64,000 nucleotides of DNA, taken from the NCBI RefSeq assembly GCF_017592555.1, contig NZ_JAGFNS010000002.1:190586-254585 (forward strand), given 5' to 3'. Shown here one piece after another: positions 33,325 through 42,189 of this stretch. The translations under genes were made by a program, and so were the position numbers. Below the pieces are notes generated by a model. That model saw nothing but the letters and a program-made list of their open reading frames with translations, did no database searches and was not told the DNA's origin. The number at the start of each line of letters is the position of its first letter. The stretch's first letter is position 1. The stretch comes from Actinoplanes flavus (lineage in GTDB: Bacteria; Actinomycetota; Actinomycetes; Mycobacteriales; Micromonosporaceae).

Positions 33325-34059
33325 TCAAACGCTACCGGTCTCGTCGAGCCGGGCCAGGCCGGCGAAGAGCCGTCCTGCTGCGGCTTCGGCGGCCAGTGCG
33401 GCGGTGATCGTGGTGTCATCCGCGTTGCCCAGAGCCTGAGGAAGGTCGACGGCGACGAGCGCTACCGCCTGCTGATCACGGGCAGCGGACAGCCAATCGG
33501 GCGCTAACGCAGGCTGTGGATCGCCGGGTGCGGGGCCCCAATCGCAGGCGAACTGCGCCGCTTGGTCGCCGTAGTGGGTGTCAACGCCGGTGAGCGTGTC
33601 GCCGTCGACCCGTACCCGCCAGGCTTCCGGCAACGAGGGCGGCCGGTCGCCTGGGGCGACCGGCCTTAGCCCACTGGCCCGCCAGAAGACCGTCCGGGCA
33701 TCGACCGGTCCTCCACCCAGGTCGGCTATCGTCGCCGACCCGCTGCGAACCAGCGCGGGGAGATTGCCGAACCAGCCGAGCCACACCGCAACGGCGTTCT
33801 CGCCGCCGGCGAGAGCCGCGCACAGCGCCGCGAGGGGCCCAGCCACGGCCGGATCGTCAAGTGCGCCGCTGCCGGGGTCGCGGTGCGACTGCGGGTTGCC
33901 GGTCGGTTCGGGCCGTGGGCCACGCGATGCCATGTTGTCACCGTAGACGCTGAACTGATTCGCGTAGCGCGATGCCGCGGCCGCCCATCGGATACTCGGC
34001 TGTTCCGAGGAACCCGCGTTGGCCCAGTGGGCGTTGTAGCGGTACCAGAAGTCCATCAT
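33325..34059 (-). CDS. hypothetical protein
   Basis: 244 residues from the ATG-ATG at 34059 (MMDFWYRYNAHWANAG), coupled to the stop of the broken phosphatase gene (ATGA). The middle (PLAALCAALAGGENAVAVWLGWFGNLPALV) is hydrophobic but not clearly transmembrane; then LPEAWRVRVDGDTLTGVDTHYG and ALVAVDLPQALGNADDTTITAALAAEAAAGRLFAGLARLD. The end could be a small helical domain. No family recognised. Confidence 0.55.
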   Translation of the reverse strand: MMDFWYRYNAHWANAGSSEQPSIRWAAAASRYANQFSVYGDNMASRGPRPEPTGNPQSHRDPGSGALDDPAVAGPLAALCAALAGGENAVAVWLGWFGNLPALVRSGSATIADLGGGPVDARTVFWRASGLRPVAPGDRPPSLPEAWRVRVDGDTLTGVDTHYGDQAAQFACDWGPAPGDPQPALAPDWLSAARDQQAVALVAVDLPQALGNADDTTITAALAAEAAAGRLFAGLARLDETGSV

Positions 34060-34319
34060 GTCGTGACAGCACAGTGGATCGTGGGCAGGTCGTTCGCCGA
34101 CGATGGGATCGGTGCCGCGATCACGCCGAGATCGCGTTGCGCGGCGGCGAGCCGCCGGTGCCCGCCCTGCTGCGATCCGCGAGTCTCGTTGAGGATGAGC
34201 ACGTCCGGCGAGGCGCTCCGGAGTCGTTTGCGCAGTAGCGGCCACCGTCGGTGCCGTGTCCGGTCTCGTCTTCCAACCCGCCGTGCTGGAGATTCTGCAC
34301 GGCCAGCGGTGATGTGCAT
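34056..34319 (-). pseudogene. truncated endonuclease/exonuclease/phosphatase-like gene
   Basis: Start MHITA, then coding-like sequence moves to another frame (VQNLQHGGLEDETGHGTDG) and returns to the first (RWPLLRKRLRSASPDVLILNE...QQGGHRRLAAAQRDLGVI). QNLQHGG and DVLILNE are the first and second motifs of the EEP fold. The protein then stops after about 88 codons where the family needs about 250, so it is both frame-shifted (possibly consensus error) and truncated. A complete EEP gene follows at 34338. Confidence 0.5.
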
Positions 34320-34337
34320 GGCGTGATATGCGTTGTT

Positions 34338-35204
34338 CTACAGGGCTGATGCGTCGAATGTGACGACGACGGGCAGGTGGTCGGTGGTGTCGCCGACGGC
34401 GTCCGGGTCGACGACGGTGTATCCGGTGACCGCCTCGGTGGGGAAGTGGTGGGTGGCGTACCAGCGGTCGATGCGGCGGGCGGGGTGGTTGTCGGCGGGG
34501 TGGTGGCCGGTGGTGGCGGCCCAGTCGGCCCCGGTGAGGCGGGCGCAGTCACTCATCCGGCCGAGATGGCTCGCTTCAAGGCGGTGCGCGGGACGCCGAT
34601 CGACCTCGCCGGTGGCGGTGAGCTGGTAGGCGTGATCGGGATGCCACGACAGGCCTTGATACGGATCAGGGTCATAAGCGCGGTCACTGCCGATGCAGTT
34701 GAAGTCCCCGCCGAGCAGCCCCGGTGTGGCCCCGGAGTTGAAGACGCGCAGCAGCTGGGCGCAGTCCATGGTCGACCAGGTCAGGTCGAACGGGCTCAGC
34801 TGCACGGAGCCGACCCGCAGCGGCCGGCCAGCGAAGTCGAATACGACGCTGACCGCGCTGTGCCACATCCCACCTCCTTCGCGGGTCAGGGTGTGCAGGC
34901 TGCCCGGCACGGGGGTGATGCCGTCACGCCAGAGCAACCCGGTGTGGCGGATGAGGCCGCCGACCGCGACGGCCGGTTCGCCGTCGATGTCGCAGATGTG
35001 GTCGACGGCGGTGGCCAGCCGGCGCAGCCCGCGTACGGCTCCGGGACGTTTCTGCTCCTGGTCGGCTCCGGCTGCGGTGATCTCCTGGACGGCGACGATG
35101 TCGGCGTCCAAGTCCCGGATCAGGGCTTCGAGCTGCCGGTAGCGGGGCTCGTCGGCGTCGGCGGCGTACAGGTTGTAGGTGTTGATCGAAGCCACAGTGA
35201 TCAT
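34338..35204 (-). CDS. endonuclease/exonuclease/phosphatase family protein
   Basis: 288 residues from the ATG at 35204, preceded by AAGGAG. Metal-dependent EEP motifs are in order: ASINTYNLY, ADIVAVQEIT (catalytic Glu), LLGGDFNCIGSDR (Asp/Asn), RIDRWYATHHF, TDHLPVVVTF (catalytic His). Members cleave phosphodiester or phosphomonoester bonds in DNA, lipid or nucleotide substrates; the substrate here is not predictable. It is not secreted. The broken EEP relative lies next to it. Confidence 0.85.
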   Translation of the reverse strand: MITVASINTYNLYAADADEPRYRQLEALIRDLDADIVAVQEITAAGADQEQKRPGAVRGLRRLATAVDHICDIDGEPAVAVGGLIRHTGLLWRDGITPVPGSLHTLTREGGGMWHSAVSVVFDFAGRPLRVGSVQLSPFDLTWSTMDCAQLLRVFNSGATPGLLGGDFNCIGSDRAYDPDPYQGLSWHPDHAYQLTATGEVDRRPAHRLEASHLGRMSDCARLTGADWAATTGHHPADNHPARRIDRWYATHHFPTEAVTGYTVVDPDAVGDTTDHLPVVVTFDASAL

Positions 35205-35244
35205 GCAGTACTCCTTGGGAAAGTTGACGGCGTCGGGCCTCGCC

Positions 35245-35418
35245 CTACAGGAGACGGGCGATGTCGTACGCGGCTTGGCGGGTGCCGCCGGTCGAGGGCG
35301 GCGAGAAGTGTGATGCGGTGTCCGGGCTTGTGGCGGTACACCGTCGATGACGGAGCCAGCGGGGGTCGGCGCCGGGGCGTCGGTGCGGGCCTTTGGTGAT
35401 TGTCGGTAGGCGTGTCAT
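35245..35418 (-). CDS. small basic hypothetical protein coupled to MFS gene
   Basis: 57 residues from the ATG at 35418, which overlaps the MFS stop (ATGA). Basic and Arg/Pro-rich at the start (KGPHRRPGADPRWLRHRR), then TASHFSPPSTGGTRQAAYDIARLL. Coupling is the main support. No family recognised. Confidence 0.45.
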   Translation of the reverse strand: MTRLPTITKGPHRRPGADPRWLRHRRCTATSPDTASHFSPPSTGGTRQAAYDIARLL

Positions 35419-36803
35419 GCGGGGTCGCTTCCCGCGGCTTGTGCGGTCACCATGTTGGGGACTGGGTCGGGCCGCTGGCGGGGTGCGGCTGTGGTGGCCG
35501 CCTGGCCGGTGTGGGCTGGGGTTGGCCATCGGACGTGCCAGCCCGGGTAGAGGACGGCGATCAGATAGGCGCCGGCGCAGGTCCAGAGAGTGGCGGGCAG
35601 GGCGGCGGTGAGCAGGGTGCCGGCGATCGCGCCGGTGAGGCTGCCCAGGGGGATACCGAGCCAGGCCCAGGCGTTGATCAGTGCGCGGACACGTCCTTGG
35701 AGGTGTTCGGGGATCAGCCGGATCTGGGCGGCGTCGAGGATGACGTTGGTGGTTCCGGAGCCCAGGCCAGCGACGGCGAAGACGGCGAGGACGATTGCTG
35801 GGTCGGCGCCGGCTGCGACGACCAGCAACCGGGAGACCCCGCCGAGTGGGCTGGTGATCAGGTAGAGCGGCCGGGGCGGGAGCCGGTGGCCGATGCTGGC
35901 GGTGAGCAGGGCAGTGACGACGGCGCCGCCGCCGAAGATCCCGGCGGCCAGGCCGGTCAGTGCGGGACCGTGGCCGTGGCGTTGTGCCCACGCTGGTAGC
36001 AGGATTGTCAGGAACAGTTGGTCGAGGCCGTTGGTGACCAGGTACATCAGGACCAGCGCCCGCAGGGACCGTTCCCGGTGCAGGAAGGCGCTGCCGTCAC
36101 GCAGCTGCCGCAGATAGCCGGAGCTGTGCCCGGTTTCGTGGCGCAGCCGCCGTCCGCGGTTGGTTGCGCTGATCACTGCCGCGACCGTGAACAGGCCGGC
36201 GACCAGCCACAGGACACGGGGTCCGATCCCGGCCAGCAGTAGCCCTGCCCCGATCGGGCCGAGGGTGGTGGCGGTGCGTTCCACTGCGGTCGCGTGGCCT
36301 GATCCGAACTCCACCGGCCGGCCCGCAGCGGCGGTCACCGCCGGGAGCCAGACCGTCTTTGCGGTGGCGGCCGGGCCGTCGACGGCACCGACACAGGCCA
36401 TCGTGATGGCCAGGAGCCACAGCGGCGGCGGGCCGGATACGGCCAGCACCGTGATCGCGGCCGCCGAGATGAGATCACCGAACCCGGCGACCGTCCGTGG
36501 CCCGCACCGGTCGATCAGCGGACCGCCGAGGACCTGGGTGACCACGTACGGCAGCGTGTGACAGACCCCGACCAGCCCGGCGTGAGCCGGGTTGCCGCGG
36601 TCGGTCATGGCCAGCCATGGCACGACGATCAGCAATGCCCTGTTCGCGGTCAACGCGGCAGCCTGAGCGCCGAGCACGCCGACCAAACCCACCCATGACC
36701 TGCTGCCCCCAGCAGGACCGGCGGTGCCCGCCGCGGTTCGGCCCTGGGCGACAGGTGTCAAGCGGCCCGGCCGCGGCGGTCCGGCAGGCCGGTGCTGGTT
36801 CAT
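35415..36803 (-). CDS. MFS exporter
   Basis: 462 residues from the ATG at 36803, coupled to a 55-codon ORF upstream. About 12 hydrophobic segments, with the MFS loop RCGPRTVAGFGDLI after TM2 and NRGRRLRHETGHSSGYLRQL as the central cytoplasmic loop. It resembles actinobacterial drug/efflux exporters (ATAVERTATTLGPIGAGLLLAGIGP). The order methyltransferase - small ORF - MFS - small ORF suggests one transcription unit that may modify and export a compound, which is inference. Confidence 0.85.
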   Translation of the reverse strand: MNQHRPAGPPRPGRLTPVAQGRTAAGTAGPAGGSRSWVGLVGVLGAQAAALTANRALLIVVPWLAMTDRGNPAHAGLVGVCHTLPYVVTQVLGGPLIDRCGPRTVAGFGDLISAAAITVLAVSGPPPLWLLAITMACVGAVDGPAATAKTVWLPAVTAAAGRPVEFGSGHATAVERTATTLGPIGAGLLLAGIGPRVLWLVAGLFTVAAVISATNRGRRLRHETGHSSGYLRQLRDGSAFLHRERSLRALVLMYLVTNGLDQLFLTILLPAWAQRHGHGPALTGLAAGIFGGGAVVTALLTASIGHRLPPRPLYLITSPLGGVSRLLVVAAGADPAIVLAVFAVAGLGSGTTNVILDAAQIRLIPEHLQGRVRALINAWAWLGIPLGSLTGAIAGTLLTAALPATLWTCAGAYLIAVLYPGWHVRWPTPAHTGQAATTAAPRQRPDPVPNMVTAQAAGSDPA

Positions 36804-36967
36804 CGACTGTCGCTGTCTGCGCGGAGCCCTCGCTCGGGTGGGGTTGCCGCCGGGTCGCGGCTGGCGAACAGCAGCGTGAGCGCTCGTTGCAAGCGGTAGG
36901 TGCCGACCCGGATCGCGGCCTGCGCAGCCGAGCGGGTGTGGGCCGGATCAGCTTCGTTGATGATCAT
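36800..36967 (-). CDS. 55-residue ORF between methyltransferase and MFS
   Basis: Start ATG at 36967 with GAGGTGAGG upstream; the stop overlaps the MFS start (ATGA). Sequence: MIINEADPAHTRSAAQAAIR, then VGTYRLQRALTLLFASRDP and a charged tail. Predicted helical, soluble. Good ribosome site and exact coupling support it. No family recognised. Confidence 0.6.
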   Translation of the reverse strand: MIINEADPAHTRSAAQAAIRVGTYRLQRALTLLFASRDPAATPPERGLRADSDSR

Positions 36968-36995
36968 CCTCACCTCGTCAGTGCGGGTCGGGTCG

Positions 36996-37805
36996 CTACG
37001 GTTTGCGGGCCGCGCCCGCCCAGTAGTAGGCGGCTTCCGGGTTTTCGACCTTGCTGTCCGGGCGCCAGGCGGAGACCGGGACCAGGCCGGGTTCGAGGAG
37101 CTCCCAGTCGCCGAAGAAGCGCTCGACGGCCTCGCGGTTGCGGGCCACCAGGGTCATGCCGGCGCCGGTGGCGGCGGCGACCGCGGCGTCCACCTCGGCC
37201 GGGTTGAAGTCGGCGGTCGGGTGGGTGATGGCCAGGCAGCTGCCGGAGGGCAGGGCGTCGCGCAGCTCGGCGACCTTGGTCCACGGGTCGTCGGTGTCGG
37301 CGAGCAGCATTAGGATGGCGATCAGGGTGAGGCCGACAGGCTGGGTCAGGTCGAGGGTCTCGCGCAGGGCCGGGTCGTCGAGGATGGAGCGCGGCTTGCG
37401 GATGTCGGCGGCGATGTACTCGCTACGGCCGGCGGGGTCGCTGATCATCAGGGCGCGGGCGTGGACCAGCACGATCGGGTCGTTGTCGACGTAGACGACG
37501 CGGGTCGACGGGGCGATCTGCTGGGCGATCTCGTGCAGGTTGGGCCGGGTCGGGATGCCGGTGCCGATGTCCAGGAACTGGCGGATGCCCTCCTTGGCGA
37601 CCAGGTCACGGGCCGCCCGGTGGACGAACTTACGGTTCTCGCCGGCCATGTACTTCATGCCGGGGATGGCCTGGATGATCGCCTCGCCGACGGCGCGGTC
37701 GACGGCGAAGTTGTCCTTGCCGCCGAGCCAGTAGTCGTAGATGCGGGCGGAGTGCGGCACGTTGATGTTGACACCGGGCGAGGATGGGATGTCGCTGGTG
37801 TTCAT
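36996..37805 (-). CDS. DUF574-type SAM-dependent methyltransferase
   Basis: 269 residues. HSARIYDYWLGGKDNFAVDR, FLDIGTGIPTRPNLHEIAQ, RVVYVDNDPIVLVHARALM, YIAADIRKP and VERFFGDWELLEPGLVPVSAWRP are the signature of the actinobacterial SAM-dependent methyltransferase family with the YWLGGKD motif. The family is large, usually near transcription regulators, and the substrate is unknown. Its stop leads into the small ORF and the MFS. A paralogue fused to an N-terminal domain is at 43146-44507. Confidence 0.88.
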   Translation of the reverse strand: MNTSDIPSSPGVNINVPHSARIYDYWLGGKDNFAVDRAVGEAIIQAIPGMKYMAGENRKFVHRAARDLVAKEGIRQFLDIGTGIPTRPNLHEIAQQIAPSTRVVYVDNDPIVLVHARALMISDPAGRSEYIAADIRKPRSILDDPALRETLDLTQPVGLTLIAILMLLADTDDPWTKVAELRDALPSGSCLAITHPTADFNPAEVDAAVAAATGAGMTLVARNREAVERFFGDWELLEPGLVPVSAWRPDSKVENPEAAYYWAGAARKP

Positions 37806-38656
37806 CGCGGCCCCCCAGTGCCGTGGCCGTACCAGGCGTTATCGGCGGCGCGCATGGCTTCCAGATCGGGAGTCCCGGCGGCCATGAGGCGGCGGGCGCA
37901 GACCGAACGGTGCCGGGCGATGATCACGGTCGCTTCGGGTGAGCCGGAGGTCAGGATCGGCTCCAGTACCGCCTCCAATGATCCGGGCAGGCATCGACTG
38001 CGTGCCAGCAGGCCGCACGCCTCGGCCCGGAGCCCACAACCTACGAGGACTTGGCCGTAGGCCACAGCGATCCGAACTCCGTGCTGGCTCCAGCGTTCCG
38101 GTTCGCGCAGCCAGGCGCGCCAGGCTTGCTCCGTGTGCCGCAACGCCTCACCACAGCGGCCGCCATGGTGCAGGCTGTCCGCTAACCGCAATCGCATCAA
38201 GGTCGCGGCCGAGTTCTCGTCCCAGCCCATCTGTTGGAACAGTTGCCACACGTCGGCCCGGACGAGAGCGGCATGCCGGTAGCGGGCCTGATCCTGAAGG
38301 ACTTGGCCGAGGAGGTCACCAGCCAGCGCGTGCCGCGGAACGTCCCCGCAGGCCACGGCAGAGGTGTAGGCGAACCGGGCTGGCGCCTCCACTTGATTGG
38401 GCACGTAGTCGGATGCGTGGAGCAGCTTCGCGAACTGCAGGGCAGCCGCGATGAGTCCCTCATCGGTGGTGTAGCCACTCAGATCCACCACGCTGAGCCG
38501 GCTTTCGAGCAGGGCCAGGGCTTGGGTCACCTTTTGCTCGTCGATCAGGCGACGGGCGGTGAGTACGGCCATCACCCACTGTTGGGAGCAGGGCGGCTCG
38601 CCACGATGTGGGGCGTCTGCGGATATCCGTCGAAGCCAGGCATCATCACCGTTCAC
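37802..38656 (-). CDS. TPR-like regulator fragment without HTH
   Basis: 284 residues from a GTG at 38656 with GAGGCGG upstream; it overlaps the start of the methyltransferase gene (ATGA) and the tail of the HTH gene. Helical repeats throughout (AVLTARRLIDEQKVTQALALLES, GDVPRHALAGDLLGQVLQDQARYRHAALV, ENSAATLMRLRLADSLHHGGRCGEALRHTEQAWRAWL) match the C-terminal TPR half of actinobacterial XRE regulators, but no helix-turn-helix is present. It probably works with the small HTH protein encoded just upstream. Confidence 0.7.
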   Translation of the reverse strand: MNGDDAWLRRISADAPHRGEPPCSQQWVMAVLTARRLIDEQKVTQALALLESRLSVVDLSGYTTDEGLIAAALQFAKLLHASDYVPNQVEAPARFAYTSAVACGDVPRHALAGDLLGQVLQDQARYRHAALVRADVWQLFQQMGWDENSAATLMRLRLADSLHHGGRCGEALRHTEQAWRAWLREPERWSQHGVRIAVAYGQVLVGCGLRAEACGLLARSRCLPGSLEAVLEPILTSGSPEATVIIARHRSVCARRLMAAGTPDLEAMRAADNAWYGHGTGGPR

Positions 38657-38927
38657 GGCCGCCTCTTCGTGTGGTGCGGCTGTGGCGGTGTGCCGGCCGG
38701 CGCGGCTGCTTTGCTTCGACCAGCAGCCGATGGACGAAGCCGAAGGAGCGGCCGACCTTGGCGGCGATGCCGCGGATGGAGAGCGGCTGCTTCTCGTTGG
38801 TGTAGAGCCCGACGACGGTGGTTCGGAGTTGGTCGCGGGCTGCGCCGGTGACCGGGACACTCGGGCGGCGACGTCGGCCGAAGCTTTGCTGGTCCGTGTC
38901 GGACGGGCTGAGCGGGGCAGGTGTCAC
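38646..38927 (-). CDS. small helix-turn-helix protein
   Basis: 93 residues. DQLRTTVVGLYTNEKQPLSIRGIAAKVGRSFGFVHRLLVEA is a helix-turn-helix of the type seen in many streptomycete small DNA-binding proteins (RS.GFVHR.L.E). The tail is Arg-rich. The stop lies inside the start of the TPR-like gene, so the two are coupled. It probably binds its own promoter in 38928-39000. Confidence 0.75.
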   Translation of the reverse strand: MTPAPLSPSDTDQQSFGRRRRPSVPVTGAARDQLRTTVVGLYTNEKQPLSIRGIAAKVGRSFGFVHRLLVEAKQPRRPAHRHSRTTRRGGRER

Positions 38928-39071
38928 GGCTGCTCCTTCGCTGGGGACAGATCACGGGAAGGGGCGGGAAGCCGGGCCTTCCTGAGCGGGTCATGTGGTG
39001 CCGGGGGGGCGCGGGGTGGGCGCGCCCCCCCCCGTGCCGGGGGTACCTGCCCTGGGGGGCCCCGGGTGTTG

Positions 39072-39104
39072 GCCGCCGCCTCGTCGGCGAGACGAGGCGG
39101 CGGC
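39072..39104. terminator. 14-bp perfect hairpin
   Basis: GCCGCCGCCTCGTC (39072-39085) pairs with GACGAGGCGGCGGC (39091-39104) across GGCGA. Two more stems flank it: 39003-39013 with 39021-39031, and 39159-39170 with 39186-39197. Together they occupy the 276-nt gap 38928-39203, which has no gene. Confidence 0.55.
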
Positions 39105-39158
39105 GCCGCTGGCCTGTTGGTGGACCGGTCGGCGGTGGCGGCGCGTGGACCGCCACAT

Positions 39159-39197
39159 GCCCGGCCCGGATGAAGAGCTGGGGGGTCCGGGCCGGGC
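39159..39197 (-). terminator. 12-bp hairpin after GNAT gene
   Basis: GCCCGGCCCGGA (39159-39170) pairs with TCCGGGCCGGGC (39186-39197), 7 nt past the GNAT stop. Confidence 0.55.
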
Positions 39198-39203
39198 AGC
39201 TGG

Positions 39204-39821
39204 TCAGGTCACCCGCGCCCTGCTGGCGCCGGCCGGCCGCCACATTGGGTGCAGCTGCGGGCTGTCGGGGGTGACCTGGTAGGGGACGAGCGCTTCGAAG
39301 CCGAACCGTTCGTACACGCGGCGCGTCGCCGGGCCGGTCGCTTCGAGGAAGGCGGGGCGGCCTTCGTCGTCCAGACCGGCATGGTGGTGGGTGAGCAGGG
39401 CGGCGCCGAGCCCGCGGCGCTGCCGGCTGGGGTGTACGGCGAGGAACGCGAGGTAGTCGTGTGGCTGGCCGGTCGGATGGTGGTGGTGCATGGCCTGATC
39501 GAGGGCGAGGAACCGGTGCAGGGCGGGGCCGACCGCCTGGCGCAGCCGCTGGACGTAGTCGTCGATGACGATGCCGAACTCGTTGTCAACGGCGTACCAG
39601 AGCGCGACCGCGTCCTGGTCGATGACATGGACGTGGCCGTGCTCGACGGCGTGTTCAGCGAAGATTCGGAAGTAGCCGGGGTAGGCGAGGGCCCGGTGAC
39701 GGGGATCCGGGATGAGCCAGGGCCCGAATTCGCCGCTTTGGAACGCGGCCGCGAGGAGGCCGGTCACCAGCGCGACGTCGTCGGGTTCGGCGCGGCGGAT
39801 TGTGATGTAGGGGTGGGTCAT
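39204..39821 (-). CDS. GNAT acetyltransferase
   Basis: 205 residues from the ATG at 39821, overlapping the permease stop (ATGA). ITIRRAEPDDVALVTGLLAAAF opens a GNAT fold; DYLAFLAVHPSRQRRGLGAALLTHHH is the acetyl-CoA pyrophosphate loop (Q/RxxGxG/A); PAFLEATGPATRRVYERFGFEAL closes it. Coupled with the permease, it may acetylate the transported substrate or a related amine, which is inference. Confidence 0.88.
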   Translation of the reverse strand: MTHPYITIRRAEPDDVALVTGLLAAAFQSGEFGPWLIPDPRHRALAYPGYFRIFAEHAVEHGHVHVIDQDAVALWYAVDNEFGIVIDDYVQRLRQAVGPALHRFLALDQAMHHHHPTGQPHDYLAFLAVHPSRQRRGLGAALLTHHHAGLDDEGRPAFLEATGPATRRVYERFGFEALVPYQVTPDSPQLHPMWRPAGASRARVT

Positions 39822-41326
39822 CGGGGCACCGCCGGGTGGGGGACGGCGGTGAGTGGGGCGATGGCGGCTGCGGCGCCGTCGCCGATGACCCGGTAGACGT
39901 GCGGTCGGCGGGCGGCGAGGTAGCCGGCCCACAGCAGGCCCGCCACCGCCGCCGCCAGATACAGCGCCGGCAGGATCCGGGCGACCGGGTCGTCGGGCGC
40001 CAGGCCGAGGAGCCGGTTGAAGTCGAACACGGTCTGCACGCTGATCCAGCCGAGCGCGACGGCCGCCAGCACACCGGTGAGGATGCTGCTGGTGACGCCG
40101 GATGCGTCGCCGGTGCGCAGCCGGGCGAAGTAGGCGACCACCGCCGTGGAGGTGAGCGCCATCAACAGCAGCACGCCGAAGCCGCCGAGCACGGTGAGCC
40201 AGAAGAACATCTGGGTCAGTGGGTCCCAGCCGAACCAGGCGTAGCAGCCGACCGCGATCACGGCGAGCCCGGTCTGGGTCAGTGAGCCGCCGCGGGGTGC
40301 CTTGGACTTTGGGGCGGTGGTGCCGAGCCAGCGGGCCAGGATGCCTTCGCGGCCGAGGGAGTAGAAGTAGCGGGCGGCGGTGTTGTGGAACGACAGCATC
40401 GCGGCGAACAGGCTGGTGATCAGCAGCAGCCGGCCGATGGTGACGATGAACGCGCCGACGTAGGGGGCGGCGAGGTTGAATGTCAGCTCGGGGCCTTCGG
40501 CGGTGGCGCGGGCGACGACCTGGTCGGGGCCGGTGGCCACTGAGATCGCCCAGGTGCAGAAGGCGTAGAGGCCGCAGATCATCGCCAGGGCGATGAACGT
40601 GGCGCGGGCGACCGTGCGGGAGGGGTCTTTGGTTTCCTCGGCGAACACGGCGGTGCCTTCGATGCCGACGAACCCGGTGATCGCGATGGCCAGGGCGGTG
40701 CCCGCCTCGTCGCCGAGCAGCCCGGCTGGTTGCAGGGTGGTGTAGGTCAACGTTCCGCCGGCGGGGTGGGTGACCTGCGCTATCGCCAGTACGAGGGCGA
40801 CGACGGTTTCGGCGATCAGCAGGGTTGCCAGGACCTTGCCGTTGAGGTCGATGCGGCTGACGCCGAACACCGCGACCAGGACGACGCCTGCCCCGGCGAT
40901 CAGCCACCACGGGACGGTGATGCCGTGGCCGTCGAGGAAACCGGCGGTGATGTAACCGAACCCGCCGACCAGGCCGATCTGCATGGCGTTGTACGCGAGT
41001 ACGGCCATGAACGCGGTCGCGACGCCGAACGGTCGGCCCAAGCCGCGGGTGACGTAGGTGTAGAAGGCGCCGGCATGCGAGATGCGGCGGGCCATGGCGA
41101 CGAACCCGACCGCGAACAGGCCGAGGGCGATCGCGACGGCTATGTAGGCGACCGGGATGCCGGTGACGGCGGTGACGGCCCAGCCGGTGGTGGCGCCGGA
41201 GCCGACCACGGTCAGCGGGGCGGCGGCGGCCAGCACGGTGAACACCAGCGGCCAGACACCGAGTTTGCCGGCAGCGAGGGTCTGCAACACGACGCTGCCC
41301 TGCGAAGCGGGGGCGGAACGGGACAC
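39818..41326 (-). CDS. APC-family amino-acid permease
   Basis: 502 residues, about 12 transmembrane segments. LAAAAPLTVVGSGATTGWAVT, ISHAGAFYTYVTRGLGRPFG, GFVGIEGTAVFAEETKDPSRTVARATFIAL and AMLSFHNTAARYFYSLGREG are conserved APC landmarks (GxEG... EE.. PxR.VPRA). It transports amino acids or amines, direction unknown. The gene leads a two-gene unit with the GNAT gene. Confidence 0.9.
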   Translation of the reverse strand: MSRSAPASQGSVVLQTLAAGKLGVWPLVFTVLAAAAPLTVVGSGATTGWAVTAVTGIPVAYIAVAIALGLFAVGFVAMARRISHAGAFYTYVTRGLGRPFGVATAFMAVLAYNAMQIGLVGGFGYITAGFLDGHGITVPWWLIAGAGVVLVAVFGVSRIDLNGKVLATLLIAETVVALVLAIAQVTHPAGGTLTYTTLQPAGLLGDEAGTALAIAITGFVGIEGTAVFAEETKDPSRTVARATFIALAMICGLYAFCTWAISVATGPDQVVARATAEGPELTFNLAAPYVGAFIVTIGRLLLITSLFAAMLSFHNTAARYFYSLGREGILARWLGTTAPKSKAPRGGSLTQTGLAVIAVGCYAWFGWDPLTQMFFWLTVLGGFGVLLLMALTSTAVVAYFARLRTGDASGVTSSILTGVLAAVALGWISVQTVFDFNRLLGLAPDDPVARILPALYLAAAVAGLLWAGYLAARRPHVYRVIGDGAAAAIAPLTAVPHPAVPR

Positions 41327-41400
41327 GGGGGTGTCTCCTCAAGTAGACGAATCAGCAACGGAAAAAGGGGGGTCGGAAGAGGGCTTGAACGGGCGACGCC

Positions 41401-42189
41401 TCAGGTGGCGGTGTTGACGGCGTTACGCACGGCGGCCTCGGTCAGCCCGACCAGTAGCCGGATCGCGTCGGGGGCCTTGTCGGCTTCGTAGCGCAGGGTC
41501 TCGGTGACGTTGATGTCGCGTGATTGCAGGACGGTGCGGTGCCAGTCGCAGGCCTGCAACAGTCCACCCAGCAGCTGGTCGGACGTGGCCAACTCGTCGC
41601 CGCGGTTCAAACGGTTCAGCAGCCGCGCCCAAGGCCAGGCGGCGTTGGACATGTCGGCCGGTCGGTACGTGACCCGCCGCGTGAGCAGCCTGCGCGTCTC
41701 ACGACGGACGACATGCCCGCCGCGGACCATCCGGTCGGCGACCTGGCCGTAGACACTGTGGGCCAAAAACGGCAGCCAGATCGTCACCGGATGGGTTTCG
41801 CGCATCAGATGGTCCAGCACGCTGTGACATACCGCGTCGTTCGGCGGCATCCGCGACACCACGCGCGCCTCGTACGCCGCGGTGATCGTGAGGTGCCCGG
41901 TCAACACCAGCTCGCCGAGCAACGCTCCCGCGAGTACCAGCCCGGCCACGTCCGGATGCAGTAGGAGCTGGCCGTCGCGCTCGCTGTGGATCAGCCGGAA
42001 CAGGTCATCGGCGGGCGGCGCATTGCGGACCACACCCCGAGCTCGCGGCACGAGCATCGGTGTGGGGCCCGGCGCTACCGCGGTCCCTGTCGGCGGCGGT
42101 TCGGGAGCCGGCGGCCAGGCAGGAGGCGGAGAGCTGTTAACCGGGGCCTGCTGGTCACGCTGGTGCCGCCCCGGGGAAGTGCTCACCAC
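41401..42189 (-). CDS. GPP34 (GOLPH3-like) family protein
   Basis: 262 residues. After a Pro-rich N-terminus the GPP34 fold begins: LHPDVAGLVLAGALLGELVLTGHLTI is the diagnostic LxxALxGAxLxEL segment, followed by YGQVADRMVRGGHVV and a helical C-terminal half. Bacterial GPP34 proteins are thought to be peripheral membrane proteins, and many actinomycetes carry several; activity unknown. The Pro-rich 50 residues are specific to this copy. Confidence 0.82.
   Translation of the reverse strand: MVSTSPGRHQRDQQAPVNSSPPPAWPPAPEPPPTGTAVAPGPTPMLVPRARGVVRNAPPADDLFRLIHSERDGQLLLHPDVAGLVLAGALLGELVLTGHLTITAAYEARVVSRMPPNDAVCHSVLDHLMRETHPVTIWLPFLAHSVYGQVADRMVRGGHVVRRETRRLLTRRVTYRPADMSNAAWPWARLLNRLNRGDELATSDQLLGGLLQACDWHRTVLQSRDINVTETLRYEADKAPDAIRLLVGLTEAAVRNAVNTAT

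Noticed and set aside
39204-41342. 712-codon open frame across permease and GNAT genes
   Set aside because: The 5' part is an Arg/His/Pro-rich shadow of the permease; the true protein is the 205-residue GNAT at its 3' end.
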